Made by a program: the position numbers and the translations under genes
Shown here: piece after piece, positions 7,358 through 15,173 of the stretch
How positions within the stretch are numbered: the first letter of the stretch is position 1
Layout of the letters: each line of letters opens with the position of its first letter
Assembly: GCA_024398435.1 (NCBI GenBank)
Contig: JAKSJD010000001.1
Coordinates: 301,039 to 365,038, forward strand
Source of the DNA: Bacteroidaceae bacterium
GTDB taxonomy: Bacteria > Bacteroidota > Bacteroidia > Bacteroidales > Bacteroidaceae
Length of the DNA stretch: 64,000 nucleotides
Direction of reading: 5' to 3'
Notes under the pieces: model-generated
What the model was told of the DNA's origin: nothing
Seen by the model: the letters and a program-made list of their open reading frames with translations, nothing else
Database searches by the model: none

Positions 7358-8692
7358 ATGAGTACAACTATATTGATTATATTTCTCGTTGGCTACCTGT
7401 TCATTGCCTTCGAGAACCTTACGAAAGTAAACAAATCGGGAATTGCCCTGCTGATGAGCGTTGTCTGCTGGGCAGTGTATATGATGACGGCTGAAAGCAA
7501 TGGTAGTTCGGTGTTTGCAAGTCATGTGGCCGACACGTGCGAAACCATTCTCTTCCTTATGGGTGCAATGACGATTGTGGAAGTGGTCGACTACAACGGA
7601 GGCTTCAGTTTCGTGACCAACCGCCTGAAGACCGACAATGCGAAGGCCTTGCTTTGGAAAACCGTTTGCCTCACGTTTGTCCTCTCTGCCCTTCTCGACA
7701 ATATGACCACTTGCATCGTGATTATAATGGTGTTGAAGAAACTTGTAGCCGACAAACATATGCGTATGCTCTATGCAGGGATGGTGGTGATTGCCGCCAA
7801 TGCAGGTGGGGCATTCTCGCCTATCGGAGATGTGACAACCATCATGCTTTGGATAAAGGGTTGTGTGTCGGCCACTGGCATAATCATGGGATTGCTCATT
7901 CCGTCGATTGTCTGTGTGGTTGTACCAACGATGATTGTGTCGACGATGATTGATGGCAATATGAAAACAACAGATGGAAGTTGTTCGGCAGACGACAGCA
8001 CAAGCAACACTGACTATTCCCTCTCTCATTCCTGCCGAGTGATAATCTTCCTCATTGGCGTTGTGGGCCTTATATCGGTTCCAGGTTTTCACACTCTCAC
8101 AGGACTTCCTCCGTTTGTAGGCGTGATGGGAGTATTGGCTGTTTTGTGGATTTCAACAGAAATTATGATTGGCAGCAATAAGCGATTGATGCACGACGAT
8201 TCGAAGGTGAGAGTGGCAAGCATATTGCACAAGATAGACATTTCCACCATCCTGTTCTTCCTCGGCATTCTGCTCACAGTCGGTGCATTGCAGGAAACGG
8301 GACTTCTGAATGAAATGGGAATTTGGCTCGACCACACGTTCGGCAATGTGTACATCGTGAATGCAATGATAGGAATCGTCTCTTCGGTTGTAGACAATGT
8401 GCCACTCGTTGCCGGTGCGATGGGAATGTACCCAATTGAGTCGGCCGATGCCGTTGGAGCACTTCAAGCCTATGCTCAGGACGGCACGTTCTGGCAGTTG
8501 CTTGCTTTTTGTGCAGGCACTGGAGGCAGCATTCTAATCATTGGTTCGGCTGCAGGAGTGATAGCGATGGGATTGGAGAATATCTCCTTCGGATGGTATT
8601 TGAAGCGGTTCAGTTGGATTGCCCTTCTCGGCTATTTTGCAGGAATAGCCACCTATTGGCTGATGAATGAATGTCTGTGCTATTCAATATAG
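7358..8692 (+). CDS. nhaD: NhaD-type Na+/H+ antiporter
   Basis: The 444-residue polytopic protein has about 11-13 membrane segments. Family signatures are FVLSALLDNMTTCIVIIMVL, VVIAANAGGAFSPIGDVTTI and IVSSVVDNVPLVAGAMGMY; the Asp residues in the two DN motifs are the likely ion-binding sites of the ion-transporter superfamily. It exchanges Na+ or Li+ for H+ across the inner membrane. It is translated right after the 55-residue membrane protein. Its last 13 bp overlap, tail to tail, the convergent PorT-family gene. Confidence 0.93.
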   Translation: MSTTILIIFLVGYLFIAFENLTKVNKSGIALLMSVVCWAVYMMTAESNGSSVFASHVADTCETILFLMGAMTIVEVVDYNGGFSFVTNRLKTDNAKALLWKTVCLTFVLSALLDNMTTCIVIIMVLKKLVADKHMRMLYAGMVVIAANAGGAFSPIGDVTTIMLWIKGCVSATGIIMGLLIPSIVCVVVPTMIVSTMIDGNMKTTDGSCSADDSTSNTDYSLSHSCRVIIFLIGVVGLISVPGFHTLTGLPPFVGVMGVLAVLWISTEIMIGSNKRLMHDDSKVRVASILHKIDISTILFFLGILLTVGALQETGLLNEMGIWLDHTFGNVYIVNAMIGIVSSVVDNVPLVAGAMGMYPIESADAVGALQAYAQDGTFWQLLAFCAGTGGSILIIGSAAGVIAMGLENISFGWYLKRFSWIALLGYFAGIATYWLMNECLCYSI

Positions 8693-9414
8693 AACGAAAC
8701 GACGAGCATCTTCGAGCGGCCCTTGTCCACTGAATTGGTAAAGATAAGAGGAGTGGTGTCGGTAAGGTCGGTTCGTTTCTTCTTCACGACATTCATCAAA
8801 CCGTAGCAGAACTTGACCTCAGGAATAAACTTGAAGAAAGGCAAGTAGAAGTCGCATCCCATTCCCACTTCGAGGAAGCAGTCGAAATTGTTGAGCAGGA
8901 TGTTCTTTCCTTTCTTCACAGTGAGGTCGTACACTGGATTGACTCCGCACATCACGTAAGGACGATAGTTGTTGAAGCGTTCGCCCGAGAACTTGAGGTC
9001 GACTGGCATTGAAATGTAGGTCGACTTCATTGTCTGGTATTCGTGGGAGCCGTCGAGCTGATTCCAGAATGTGGTTGTCTTTTCGCCAAAGTGCATTGTA
9101 GGAATCACACGGAGAGCAATGTTCTTGTGGAGCATCATTTCGCCGAGGATACCCACGCTGAATCCAGGGTCGTAGTTGGCCACGTCGGCATTCCATTGGT
9201 TGCCTTGTTCATCGACAAAGCCATTATTCTGGTACTCAATATCCTGAATGTTGATGCCTGCAAGGAAACCATAGTGAAATGGGCGTTGGTCGATATACGG
9301 ACGGTTCATCACCTTCCTCACCTGAGCCGAAGAAGGCACACCGCCGACGAGTGCCACCACGAGGGTCAGCACCACTGCCACCATACGATTATATTTCCTT
9401 ACATGCCTGTGCAT
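8680..9414 (-). CDS. PorT-family outer-membrane beta-barrel protein
   Basis: The 244-residue product has a signal peptide (VAVVLTLVVALVGGVPSSAQ) and then alternating aromatic/polar strands. Segments such as RPFHYGFLAGINIQD, GFSVGILGEMMLHKN and ISMPVDLKFSG are typical of the PorT/outer-membrane barrel family. PorT itself is part of the type IX secretion system, and paralogues of unknown function are common; I cannot assign this one to secretion. It ends in VSFYIE, with a terminal aromatic near the end as in barrel proteins. It is alone on the minus strand between nhaD and the ferredoxin terminator. Confidence 0.82.
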   Translation of the reverse strand: MHRHVRKYNRMVAVVLTLVVALVGGVPSSAQVRKVMNRPYIDQRPFHYGFLAGINIQDIEYQNNGFVDEQGNQWNADVANYDPGFSVGILGEMMLHKNIALRVIPTMHFGEKTTTFWNQLDGSHEYQTMKSTYISMPVDLKFSGERFNNYRPYVMCGVNPVYDLTVKKGKNILLNNFDCFLEVGMGCDFYLPFFKFIPEVKFCYGLMNVVKKKRTDLTDTTPLIFTNSVDKGRSKMLVVSFYIE

Positions 9415-9460
9415 ACAATTTTAATAACGAAGTTATTGGGGATTTATTGCATTGAGTTTG

Positions 9461-9497
9461 AAAAAACCTTCCCGCAACGAGTGTTGTAGGAAGGTTT
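9461..9497 (-). terminator. terminator after the ferredoxin gene
   Basis: AAACCTTCC at 9464-9472 pairs with GGAAGGTTT at 9489-9497. On the minus strand the stem is followed by a run of T (plus-strand A-run from 9461). It lies about 75 bp downstream of the ferredoxin stop. Confidence 0.75.
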
Positions 9498-9571
9498 ATC
9501 TTTGTGGCTGAATGCCGTCAAAGTCGATTCCATGTCCTCCGAAAAAAGGACTGACCGATGTGTAAACGCGA

Positions 9572-9745
9572 TTATTCGCCTGGCTGGATTGCCTCTGATG
9601 GACAAGCGTCAGCGCATGTGCCACAATCAACACATACTTCAGGGTCGATAACATACTTGCCGTCGCCTTCGCTGATTGCCTCTGATGGACATTCACCTGC
9701 ACAAGTGCCACACATTACACAATCGTCTGTAATTACGTAAGCCAT
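9572..9745 (-). CDS. 2[4Fe-4S] ferredoxin
   Basis: A 57-residue frame on the minus strand reads MAYVITDDCVMCGTCAGECP for its first 20 residues, then SEAISEGDGKYVIDP, CVDCGTCADACPSEAI and QPGE. Two CxxCxxCxxxCP motifs bind two [4Fe-4S] clusters. It is a soluble low-potential electron carrier of the clostridial type, used by anaerobes with pyruvate:ferredoxin oxidoreductase and related enzymes. A purine-rich AGAAAGGA lies a few bases before the ATG, one of the better ribosome sites in this window. The gene stands alone, with its own promoter and terminator. Confidence 0.95.
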   Translation of the reverse strand: MAYVITDDCVMCGTCAGECPSEAISEGDGKYVIDPEVCVDCGTCADACPSEAIQPGE

Positions 9746-9794
9746 AATATTTCCTTTCTATTAATTATATTGTTTATAAATATGTTTGCGGGTG

Positions 9795-9802
9795 CAAAGG
9801 TA
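9795..9802 (-). promoter_or_regulatory. -7 element, ferredoxin gene
   Basis: The minus strand reads TACCTTTG here, 49 bp before the ferredoxin start, giving a leader of about 45 nt. Confidence 0.7.
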
Positions 9803-9893
9803 AGAAAAAAAACATAACACTGAAACATTCATGCGATAAAATCAATGCTTATTATAGTTTTTTTAATCTTGCAACGCCATTTATAACATTTTT

Positions 9894-12080
9894 TCACTGT
9901 TTTACTCTTCGTTCAATCAACTCAATGTCATCGAGCGAAAGCAATCGTCCATCGGGTGCGGAAGCGAGTTGGGTGCGCTCTGCCTGTTGCAGATAGATTG
10001 GATAGTCCTTGCCGAGAGGCAGGATGCGGAGTTCCACCTGCTTGCCAATCAGGTCGGCCACTCTGACGAGCATTGGTTTACCGTTCCAGAAGTTGTCTTC
10101 CACCATCTTTCCGTCGGCATAGACGCGTGCCACATCGCCCTTATAGCTGATTTCGAGGAAGAGGTCGTTGGCCTTTGCTGCCCATTTCTCAGGCACTTGA
10201 ATCGTCCATACTGCAGCTTTCTCAAAGTCGGCATCCGATGGTTGTTCGGCCACTTTCTGACTGCCCATGCGTATGGTGCGCAATCCTCCGTCGGCCTGTG
10301 TCTGCTTGCAGTTTACCTTGCCGTTCCTTGTCCAATATTCCTCTACGATTCGTGTACCGTCGCGGAATGCGACTCCACCGTGCTTTGCCTTCACGAGTCG
10401 ACCGTCAATCTTATACAGTTGGTTAGCTTCTGCCTGTGAGAGCACGCACACCTTCCTACCTGTTGAAGGTATTGTTATTGACTTTCCGGGCTTAGCAATG
10501 ACTTCCTTTCCGTCGATGCCTATGATTGGCACTATTCCATCTACTGCCACAAGATAGGTGCAGTCGGTCGTGCGACAGAAGAGCTGAGCCAAGGCATAGT
10601 CAATTCCGTCGATATTCACTGGCATGCAGAATGATGCTCCTTCTGGTATTGCGATTGGCTTGAGTGGGAATCTCTGGATTTGTCCAGAATCGTGCATGAG
10701 CGTGAAGCGTATGCTTTTCCGCGAGAGCTGTTTCATTCGCTGGTAGTTGTTGACGAAGAGTATGCCTCGCTCGCCGTCGGTGCGCACTGTCCAACGCAGA
10801 TGGTTGTCGACATTGCCTTTCTCTGTGTTGGTTTCTGGGAATACCACGTTCCACATTGCCAGTTGCTCACCCCAGTCGGCCAACATCTGATGGAGTATGC
10901 GTGTAGGGTGGAACGAAGGATTCATCTGCCCCATCTCGCCCAGTGGCGACTGAAAATCGTAGGTCAACTGTGGTACATCGTTATAGTTCGTCACTCGCGA
11001 ATTTTGGAGTTCCGACATTGGATGCACGCCGTTGCCCTGTGGGTTGGTGCCACCGTGGTACATGTAGTAGCCAGGCAGATTGCTTCCGCTGCCCACCTTG
11101 CAGATTGCGAGTGCAAGAGCGTCCTTTGGGAATATGTTGATTCGGCGATGGTAGGCGGTGTTCATTCCTCCACCCAGTTCGCATGTGAGATAAGGGTATT
11201 CGAGGTCGCCCTTCTCCATCTGGGTAGATTGGTTGGTGCCGAATGTCTCTGTAGCGATGACAGCCGAGAGGCGCGAGCCCTTGAATGTGAAGGCATCAGA
11301 ATATTCGCCAGGCATATCAGTCAGCACTCGGTCCCAGAATCCGTCGGCATAGTCACCATAGAGTGGCAGAATCTCACCGAATTCAGCCTTGCCCGACATC
11401 TGAGGCCATCCTGTTCGGGTGTAGAACGGCACGTCGAATCCTGCCTCGATTGCCATTTGCTTCAGTTGGGCGAGGTAGGCCCAAGGTCCGCGACTTTCGT
11501 TCTCTACCTGCACTCCTACGATTGGTCCGCCGTCCTTCCACATAAGACCCTTGACCTGATTGCCTATTTGCGTGTAGAGTTGTTTTGTGGCTTCCATCCA
11601 CTGACGACTGTTGGTACGGAGCTTAAAACCTTCGTTAATGCTGCGCTCCACTATCCAGTCGGGCATTCCACCCTGATAAACTTCTCCGTGGCAGAACGGA
11701 CCAAGGCGCAGTACGAGTGGCATTTCCAGTTCCTTGCAGAGCTCAACGAAATGGCGCAGATTCTTGTTACCTGCCCAATCCCACTTACCTTCCTCTGCAT
11801 CGTGGTGAATCCAAAATACATAGGTGGAAACCACGGTGATTCCGCCTGCCTTCATCTTAAGCAGTTCCCTACGCCAGTCGCGCTCCGGAACGCGTGCATA
11901 GTGGATTTCGCCCATGACTGGTACACAATGCTTGCCGCCTACGACGAAACCTTTGGAATCGACGAGCCACTGTGTGCCATCAGTATTCTCAGCAGTGCCG
12001 AATGAGAATGTCTGTGCTTCTGCCAGCATTGCGAATGCTGCCAACACAAGTGTGAGTATGAAAGTCTTTATATTTTCCAT
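9894..12080 (-). CDS. GH35-family beta-galactosidase, secreted
   Basis: The 728-residue protein has a signal peptide (ILTLVLAAFAMLAEA) and a GH35 TIM barrel: VPVMGEIHYARVPERDW, GGITVVSTYVFWIHHD and LRLGPFCHGEVYQGGMPDWI. The acid/base Glu is in GPIVGVQVENES, where most GH35 enzymes have ENEYG. The nucleophile Glu is probably in YPYLTCELGGGMNTAYH. C-terminal beta domains follow from about residue 430, with a jelly-roll near the end (VRVADLIGKQVELRILPLG). It should remove beta-galactosyl residues from oligosaccharides in the periplasm. It stands alone, with no SusCD pair or regulator beside it. Confidence 0.88.
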   Translation of the reverse strand: MENIKTFILTLVLAAFAMLAEAQTFSFGTAENTDGTQWLVDSKGFVVGGKHCVPVMGEIHYARVPERDWRRELLKMKAGGITVVSTYVFWIHHDAEEGKWDWAGNKNLRHFVELCKELEMPLVLRLGPFCHGEVYQGGMPDWIVERSINEGFKLRTNSRQWMEATKQLYTQIGNQVKGLMWKDGGPIVGVQVENESRGPWAYLAQLKQMAIEAGFDVPFYTRTGWPQMSGKAEFGEILPLYGDYADGFWDRVLTDMPGEYSDAFTFKGSRLSAVIATETFGTNQSTQMEKGDLEYPYLTCELGGGMNTAYHRRINIFPKDALALAICKVGSGSNLPGYYMYHGGTNPQGNGVHPMSELQNSRVTNYNDVPQLTYDFQSPLGEMGQMNPSFHPTRILHQMLADWGEQLAMWNVVFPETNTEKGNVDNHLRWTVRTDGERGILFVNNYQRMKQLSRKSIRFTLMHDSGQIQRFPLKPIAIPEGASFCMPVNIDGIDYALAQLFCRTTDCTYLVAVDGIVPIIGIDGKEVIAKPGKSITIPSTGRKVCVLSQAEANQLYKIDGRLVKAKHGGVAFRDGTRIVEEYWTRNGKVNCKQTQADGGLRTIRMGSQKVAEQPSDADFEKAAVWTIQVPEKWAAKANDLFLEISYKGDVARVYADGKMVEDNFWNGKPMLVRVADLIGKQVELRILPLGKDYPIYLQQAERTQLASAPDGRLLSLDDIELIERRVKQ

Positions 12081-12138
12081 ATTTTGTTTGTATTTAATTT
12101 TTGTATAGTTATTCGGTTTTCATGCAAAAGATAGCGGT

Positions 12139-12204
12139 TCGCAAGGTTATTTCTTGCTATGTTTGCCCTTTTGTACAGCAATACTTTGAGTCATTCCTTG
12201 CTAC
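12139..12204 (-). repeat. 22-bp period repeat in the GH35 leader
   Basis: Three consecutive 22-bp blocks, 12183-12204, 12161-12182 and 12139-12160, lie in the untranslated leader. The first and third share TAGCAAGRAAT (GTAGCAAGGAATGAC and ATAGCAAGAAATAACC on the minus strand) and are exactly 44 bp apart. The shared core resembles the arrays at 21826 and 33075. Confidence 0.6.
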
Positions 12205-12219
12205 CCTTCAAACACACTG

Positions 12220-12251
12220 CAAAGATACAACAAAATATTGAATTCGCCAAA
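12220..12251 (-). promoter_or_regulatory. GH35 gene promoter
   Basis: The minus strand has TTTG (12251-12248), a 20-bp spacer and TATCTTTG (12227-12220). This gives a leader of about 130 nt, which holds the 22-bp repeats. Confidence 0.75.
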
Positions 12252-12285
12252 TTTTTTATAAATTTCTTTGATATTTATAAAAATG

Positions 12286-12318
12286 TTTGGTAGTTTCAAT
12301 TTTTTTTTCGTACCTTTG
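12286..12318 (+). promoter_or_regulatory. promoter of the 6S-like RNA
   Basis: TTTG at 12286-12289, a 21-bp T-rich spacer and TACCTTTG at 12311-12318 form a good Bacteroidota promoter on the plus strand. No protein start follows within a sensible distance. Confidence 0.75.
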
Positions 12319-12319
12319 C

Positions 12320-12485
12320 TGTCGCTTAGGTAAGCTGCATCTCGGGATTAAGAAACAGAGCGCGAGAGTTAGCCCAAAGTTTCGCGAAGTTGATGGGCTG
12401 ACAACGCGAACAATCGACTCTCACGGCGCGATGTTTTCTGAGACACAAGCGATATTTGAATTCCGAACCTTAAATCTGAGCAAAG
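12320..12485 (+). ncRNA. structured RNA, 6S-like (possible Bacteroidales-1 class)
   Basis: The transcript folds by eye into one long rod. The outer helix is GCTTA 12324-12328 with TGAGC 12477-12481. Next, TCTCGGGA 12340-12347 pairs with TTCTGAGA 12436-12443, and AACA 12354-12357 with TGTT 12432-12435. A tandem G-A/G-A loop follows. Then GCGC-GAGAG 12360-12368 pairs with CTCTC...GCGC 12418-12429, and TTAGCCCA 12369-12376 with TGGGCTGA 12394-12401. Size (about 165 nt), rod shape and its own promoter resemble 6S RNA, which binds RNA polymerase as a promoter mimic. The 3' strand of the outer loop contains GATATTTG, one base from the TAnnTTTG element. The 6S assignment is inference; the structure is seen. 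Confidence 0.65.
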
Positions 12486-12509
12486 TCATGTCCAAAATGG
12501 ACACCAACT

Positions 12510-12540
12510 AAACCACAGCGGTGAATCAACACAGTGGTTT
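12510..12540 (+). terminator. possible terminator of the 6S-like RNA
   Basis: AAACCAC (12510-12516) pairs with GTGGTTT (12534-12540). The stem ends in TTT and no longer T-run follows, so it is weak or may mark a processing end. Confidence 0.4.
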
Positions 12541-12696
12541 GTGCCACGACATAGTTGTAATAATTCACATTATTCATAAAACAAAGTGGCTCAAGCACGA
12601 ATGCCCGAACCACATTTATTGCTAATATCAACCATCCTTCATCTCCGGAGAGGGGAATGGATGCTAATATTTTGATTTTTCTGCTATGCTTTGCCC
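12541..12696. other. intergenic tail between the RNA and aspC
   Basis: An imperfect CATCC...GGATG hairpin (about 12633-12663) with a CTCCGGAG centre is flanked by direct repeats of the type GCTAATAT. It could end the aspC operon on the minus strand. I see no coding region. Confidence 0.4.
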
Positions 12697-13899
12697 CTAT
12701 TTGAGCAACTTGAGACAGTTGTTTATGCGCTGCATTGCCCGACAAATATCCTCGTCGCTGAGAGCATAACTCATGCGGAAACACTCTGGACTGCCGAATG
12801 CATCGCCTCCGACGGTTGCTACATGACCTACCTCGAGCAGATACATTGCGAAATCGGTGCTCGTGTTGATTGTCCATTCGCGTCCGTCCACCAATGCCTT
12901 CTTGCCAAAGAAACTGCTGCAGCGAGGGAAAAGATAGAATGCTCCTTGTGGCTCGTTCACCTCAAGTCCTTCGATTTCGCGTGCAAGGCGCACGATAAGG
13001 TCGCGGCGACGCTCAAAGGCCTGACGCATTGTCTCAACGCATTCCTGACTGCCTGTATATGCAGCCTCAGCGGCCTTCTGGCTGACGGAACATGGACCGC
13101 TAGTATATTGTCCCTGCAATTTGTTGCAAGCCTTCACAATCCATTCCGGAGCAGCTATGAATCCGATTCGCCATCCTGTCATTGCATAAGCCTTCGACAC
13201 TCCGTTGATGATGACTACGCGGTCGGCAATGTCGGCAAACTGCGCCATCGATGCATGTGAACCTATATAATTGATGTGTTCGTAGATTTCGTCGGCAATC
13301 ACGATTATCTCAGGATACTTCACGAGCACGTCCTTCAGTGCCTCAAGTTCGGCCGATGAATAGACAGCACCTGTAGGGTTGCTTGGTGAACAGAGGATGA
13401 GGGCACGGGTGTGAGGAGTGATGGCTGCCTCAAGTTGTGCTGGAGTTATCTTGAAGTCCTGCTCAATGCCTGCCTCCACAAACACTGGTTTGCCTTCTGC
13501 CAAGAGCACCATCTGAGGGTAGGAAACCCAATAAGGTGCAGGGATGATGACTTCATCGCCTGGCGAAACGAGTGCGAGCACCGTGTTGCATACCGACTGC
13601 TTTGCTCCGTTTGAGCAGAGAATCTGTGAAGGAGCATAGTCGAGACCATTCTCATTCTTCAACTTTGCAGCGATGGCCTTGCGGAGTTCGGGATAGCCTG
13701 GAACTGGAGAATAGCGGGAGAAATTATCCTCCACTGCCTTGATAGCTGCCTGCTTTATGTGGTCAGGTGTGTTGAAATCGGGTTCGCCTACTGACATGTT
13801 GATGATGTCGATTCCTTGAGCTTTTAGCTCACTGCTCTTCTGCGACATGGCCAATGTAGCCGATGGCTGCAGGAGTTGTAAACGGTTTGATAATTCCAT
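12697..13899 (-). CDS. aspC: class I aspartate/aromatic aminotransferase
   Basis: The 400-residue PLP enzyme shows fold-type I landmarks: MSVGEPDFNTPDHIKQAAI, ILCSPSNPTGAVYS with the Asn-Pro-Thr-Gly turn, VIADEIYEHINY, and the Schiff-base lysine in INGVSKAYAMTGWRIGF. The closing arginine is in FGSPECFRMSYALS. It fits the AspAT Igamma subgroup, transferring amino groups between aspartate and 2-oxoglutarate, though substrate range cannot be read. It is the last gene of the minus-strand operon lptG - ribBA - aspC, 35 bp after ribBA. Confidence 0.93.
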   Translation of the reverse strand: MELSNRLQLLQPSATLAMSQKSSELKAQGIDIINMSVGEPDFNTPDHIKQAAIKAVEDNFSRYSPVPGYPELRKAIAAKLKNENGLDYAPSQILCSNGAKQSVCNTVLALVSPGDEVIIPAPYWVSYPQMVLLAEGKPVFVEAGIEQDFKITPAQLEAAITPHTRALILCSPSNPTGAVYSSAELEALKDVLVKYPEIIVIADEIYEHINYIGSHASMAQFADIADRVVIINGVSKAYAMTGWRIGFIAAPEWIVKACNKLQGQYTSGPCSVSQKAAEAAYTGSQECVETMRQAFERRRDLIVRLAREIEGLEVNEPQGAFYLFPRCSSFFGKKALVDGREWTINTSTDFAMYLLEVGHVATVGGDAFGSPECFRMSYALSDEDICRAMQRINNCLKLLK

Positions 13900-13934
13900 T
13901 TTCGTTGTATAATGTTTTATGTTCGTTGATTCGT

Positions 13935-15134
13935 TTAGTCAAAATGAAGTGTATGTCCCATGCGTTCCTTCTTTGTCTTGAGATAACGCTCGTTGTAAGG
14001 GTTTGGAACGATCTCGATTGGCACATTCTCCACGATTTCGAGTCCGTAGCCTTCGAGGCCCACTCGCTTCACTGGGTTGTTGGTGATGAGTCGAATCTTC
14101 GAAATGCCGAGACGATTGAGAATCTGAGCACCTACCCCATAGTCGCGGAGGTCTGGGTCGAATCCGAGATGAATGTTGGCATCGACCGTGTCGAGACCCT
14201 GCTCCTGGAGCTTATAGGCAGCAATCTTGTTCATGAGTCCGATTCCACGTCCTTCCTGAAGGAGATAGACGATGCAGCCCTTGCCTTCCTTCTCAATCAA
14301 CTGCATGGATCGATGGAGCTGCTCGCCGCAGTCGCAACGCTTCGAACCGAAAATATCGCCTGTGGCACACGATGAATGCATGCGCACGAGTACTGGCTCA
14401 TCCTTTTCCCAAGTGCCCTTGATGAGTGCAATATGCTCAAGGCCGCCTTGCTTCTGGCGGAACGGGATGATGCGGAAGTGGCCGTAGTCGGTTGGAAGGT
14501 CGGCTTCCTCGCCTTGCTCCACGAGCGACTCGCTCTGAAGACGATAGGCAATGAGGTCCTTTATCTGAATGATTGGCATTCCAAACTCGACAGCCTTTTC
14601 CTTGAGTTGTGGCATACGGGCCATTGTACCGTCGGGATTGAGAATCTCAATGAGTGCAGCTGCTGGACGAAGTCCTGCCAAACGGGCCATATCGATAGCT
14701 GCCTCTGTGTGGCCGGCACGGCGAAGTACGCCTCCGTCCTGTGCATAAAGTGGCGAAATATGACCTGGGCGACCGAATGTCTCGGGTGTGCTCTCAGGAT
14801 TGGCCAATGCCTTGATTGTCTCTGCACGATCGTGAGCCGAAACGCCTGTGGTGCAACCATTGAGGCAATCGACAGTCACAGTGAATGGAGTTCCCAGCAC
14901 ACTGGTATTGTGGTCTACCTGATGCTCAAGGCCGAGTTCCTTTGCTCTTGATATTGTGATTGGAGCACATAGAACGCCTCTGCCCTCGCGAAGCATGAAA
15001 TTCACCTTCTCAGGTGTAATCAGTTCGGCTGAAGTGATGAAATCGCCTTCGTTCTCACGGTCCTCATCATCCACCACAATGACGAATCCTCCTTGGCGGA
15101 ATTGTTCTAATGCTTTCTGTATATTATCTGTCAT
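13935..15134 (-). CDS. ribBA: bifunctional riboflavin enzyme: DHBP synthase / GTP cyclohydrolase II
   Basis: The 399-residue protein joins both entry enzymes of riboflavin synthesis. The N-terminal half (to about 200) is 3,4-dihydroxy-2-butanone-4-phosphate synthase with [28 protein letters not shown] and RRAGHTEAA. The C-terminal half is GTP cyclohydrolase II with the zinc cysteines in [20 protein letters not shown] and the catalytic region [20 protein letters not shown]. Both active sites look complete. It lies between lptG (39 bp upstream) and aspC, with no other rib gene here. I see no FMN riboswitch in the short gap. Confidence 0.97.
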   Translation of the reverse strand: MTDNIQKALEQFRQGGFVIVVDDEDRENEGDFITSAELITPEKVNFMLREGRGVLCAPITISRAKELGLEHQVDHNTSVLGTPFTVTVDCLNGCTTGVSAHDRAETIKALANPESTPETFGRPGHISPLYAQDGGVLRRAGHTEAAIDMARLAGLRPAAALIEILNPDGTMARMPQLKEKAVEFGMPIIQIKDLIAYRLQSESLVEQGEEADLPTDYGHFRIIPFRQKQGGLEHIALIKGTWEKDEPVLVRMHSSCATGDIFGSKRCDCGEQLHRSMQLIEKEGKGCIVYLLQEGRGIGLMNKIAAYKLQEQGLDTVDANIHLGFDPDLRDYGVGAQILNRLGISKIRLITNNPVKRVGLEGYGLEIVENVPIEIVPNPYNERYLKTKKERMGHTLHFD

Positions 15135-15173
15135 ATTGAATATTGTTTTTATCCTTATTCAAAATCGCTGCTG

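Noticed and set aside
9496-9711. Minus-strand frame of 71 codons over the ferredoxin gene
   Set aside because: The other phase encodes a complete 2[4Fe-4S] ferredoxin with two CxxCxxCxxxCP motifs.
12287-12511. Open frame of 74 codons on the plus strand
   Set aside because: It overlaps the promoter and the paired helices of the 6S-like RNA and has no recognisable protein features.
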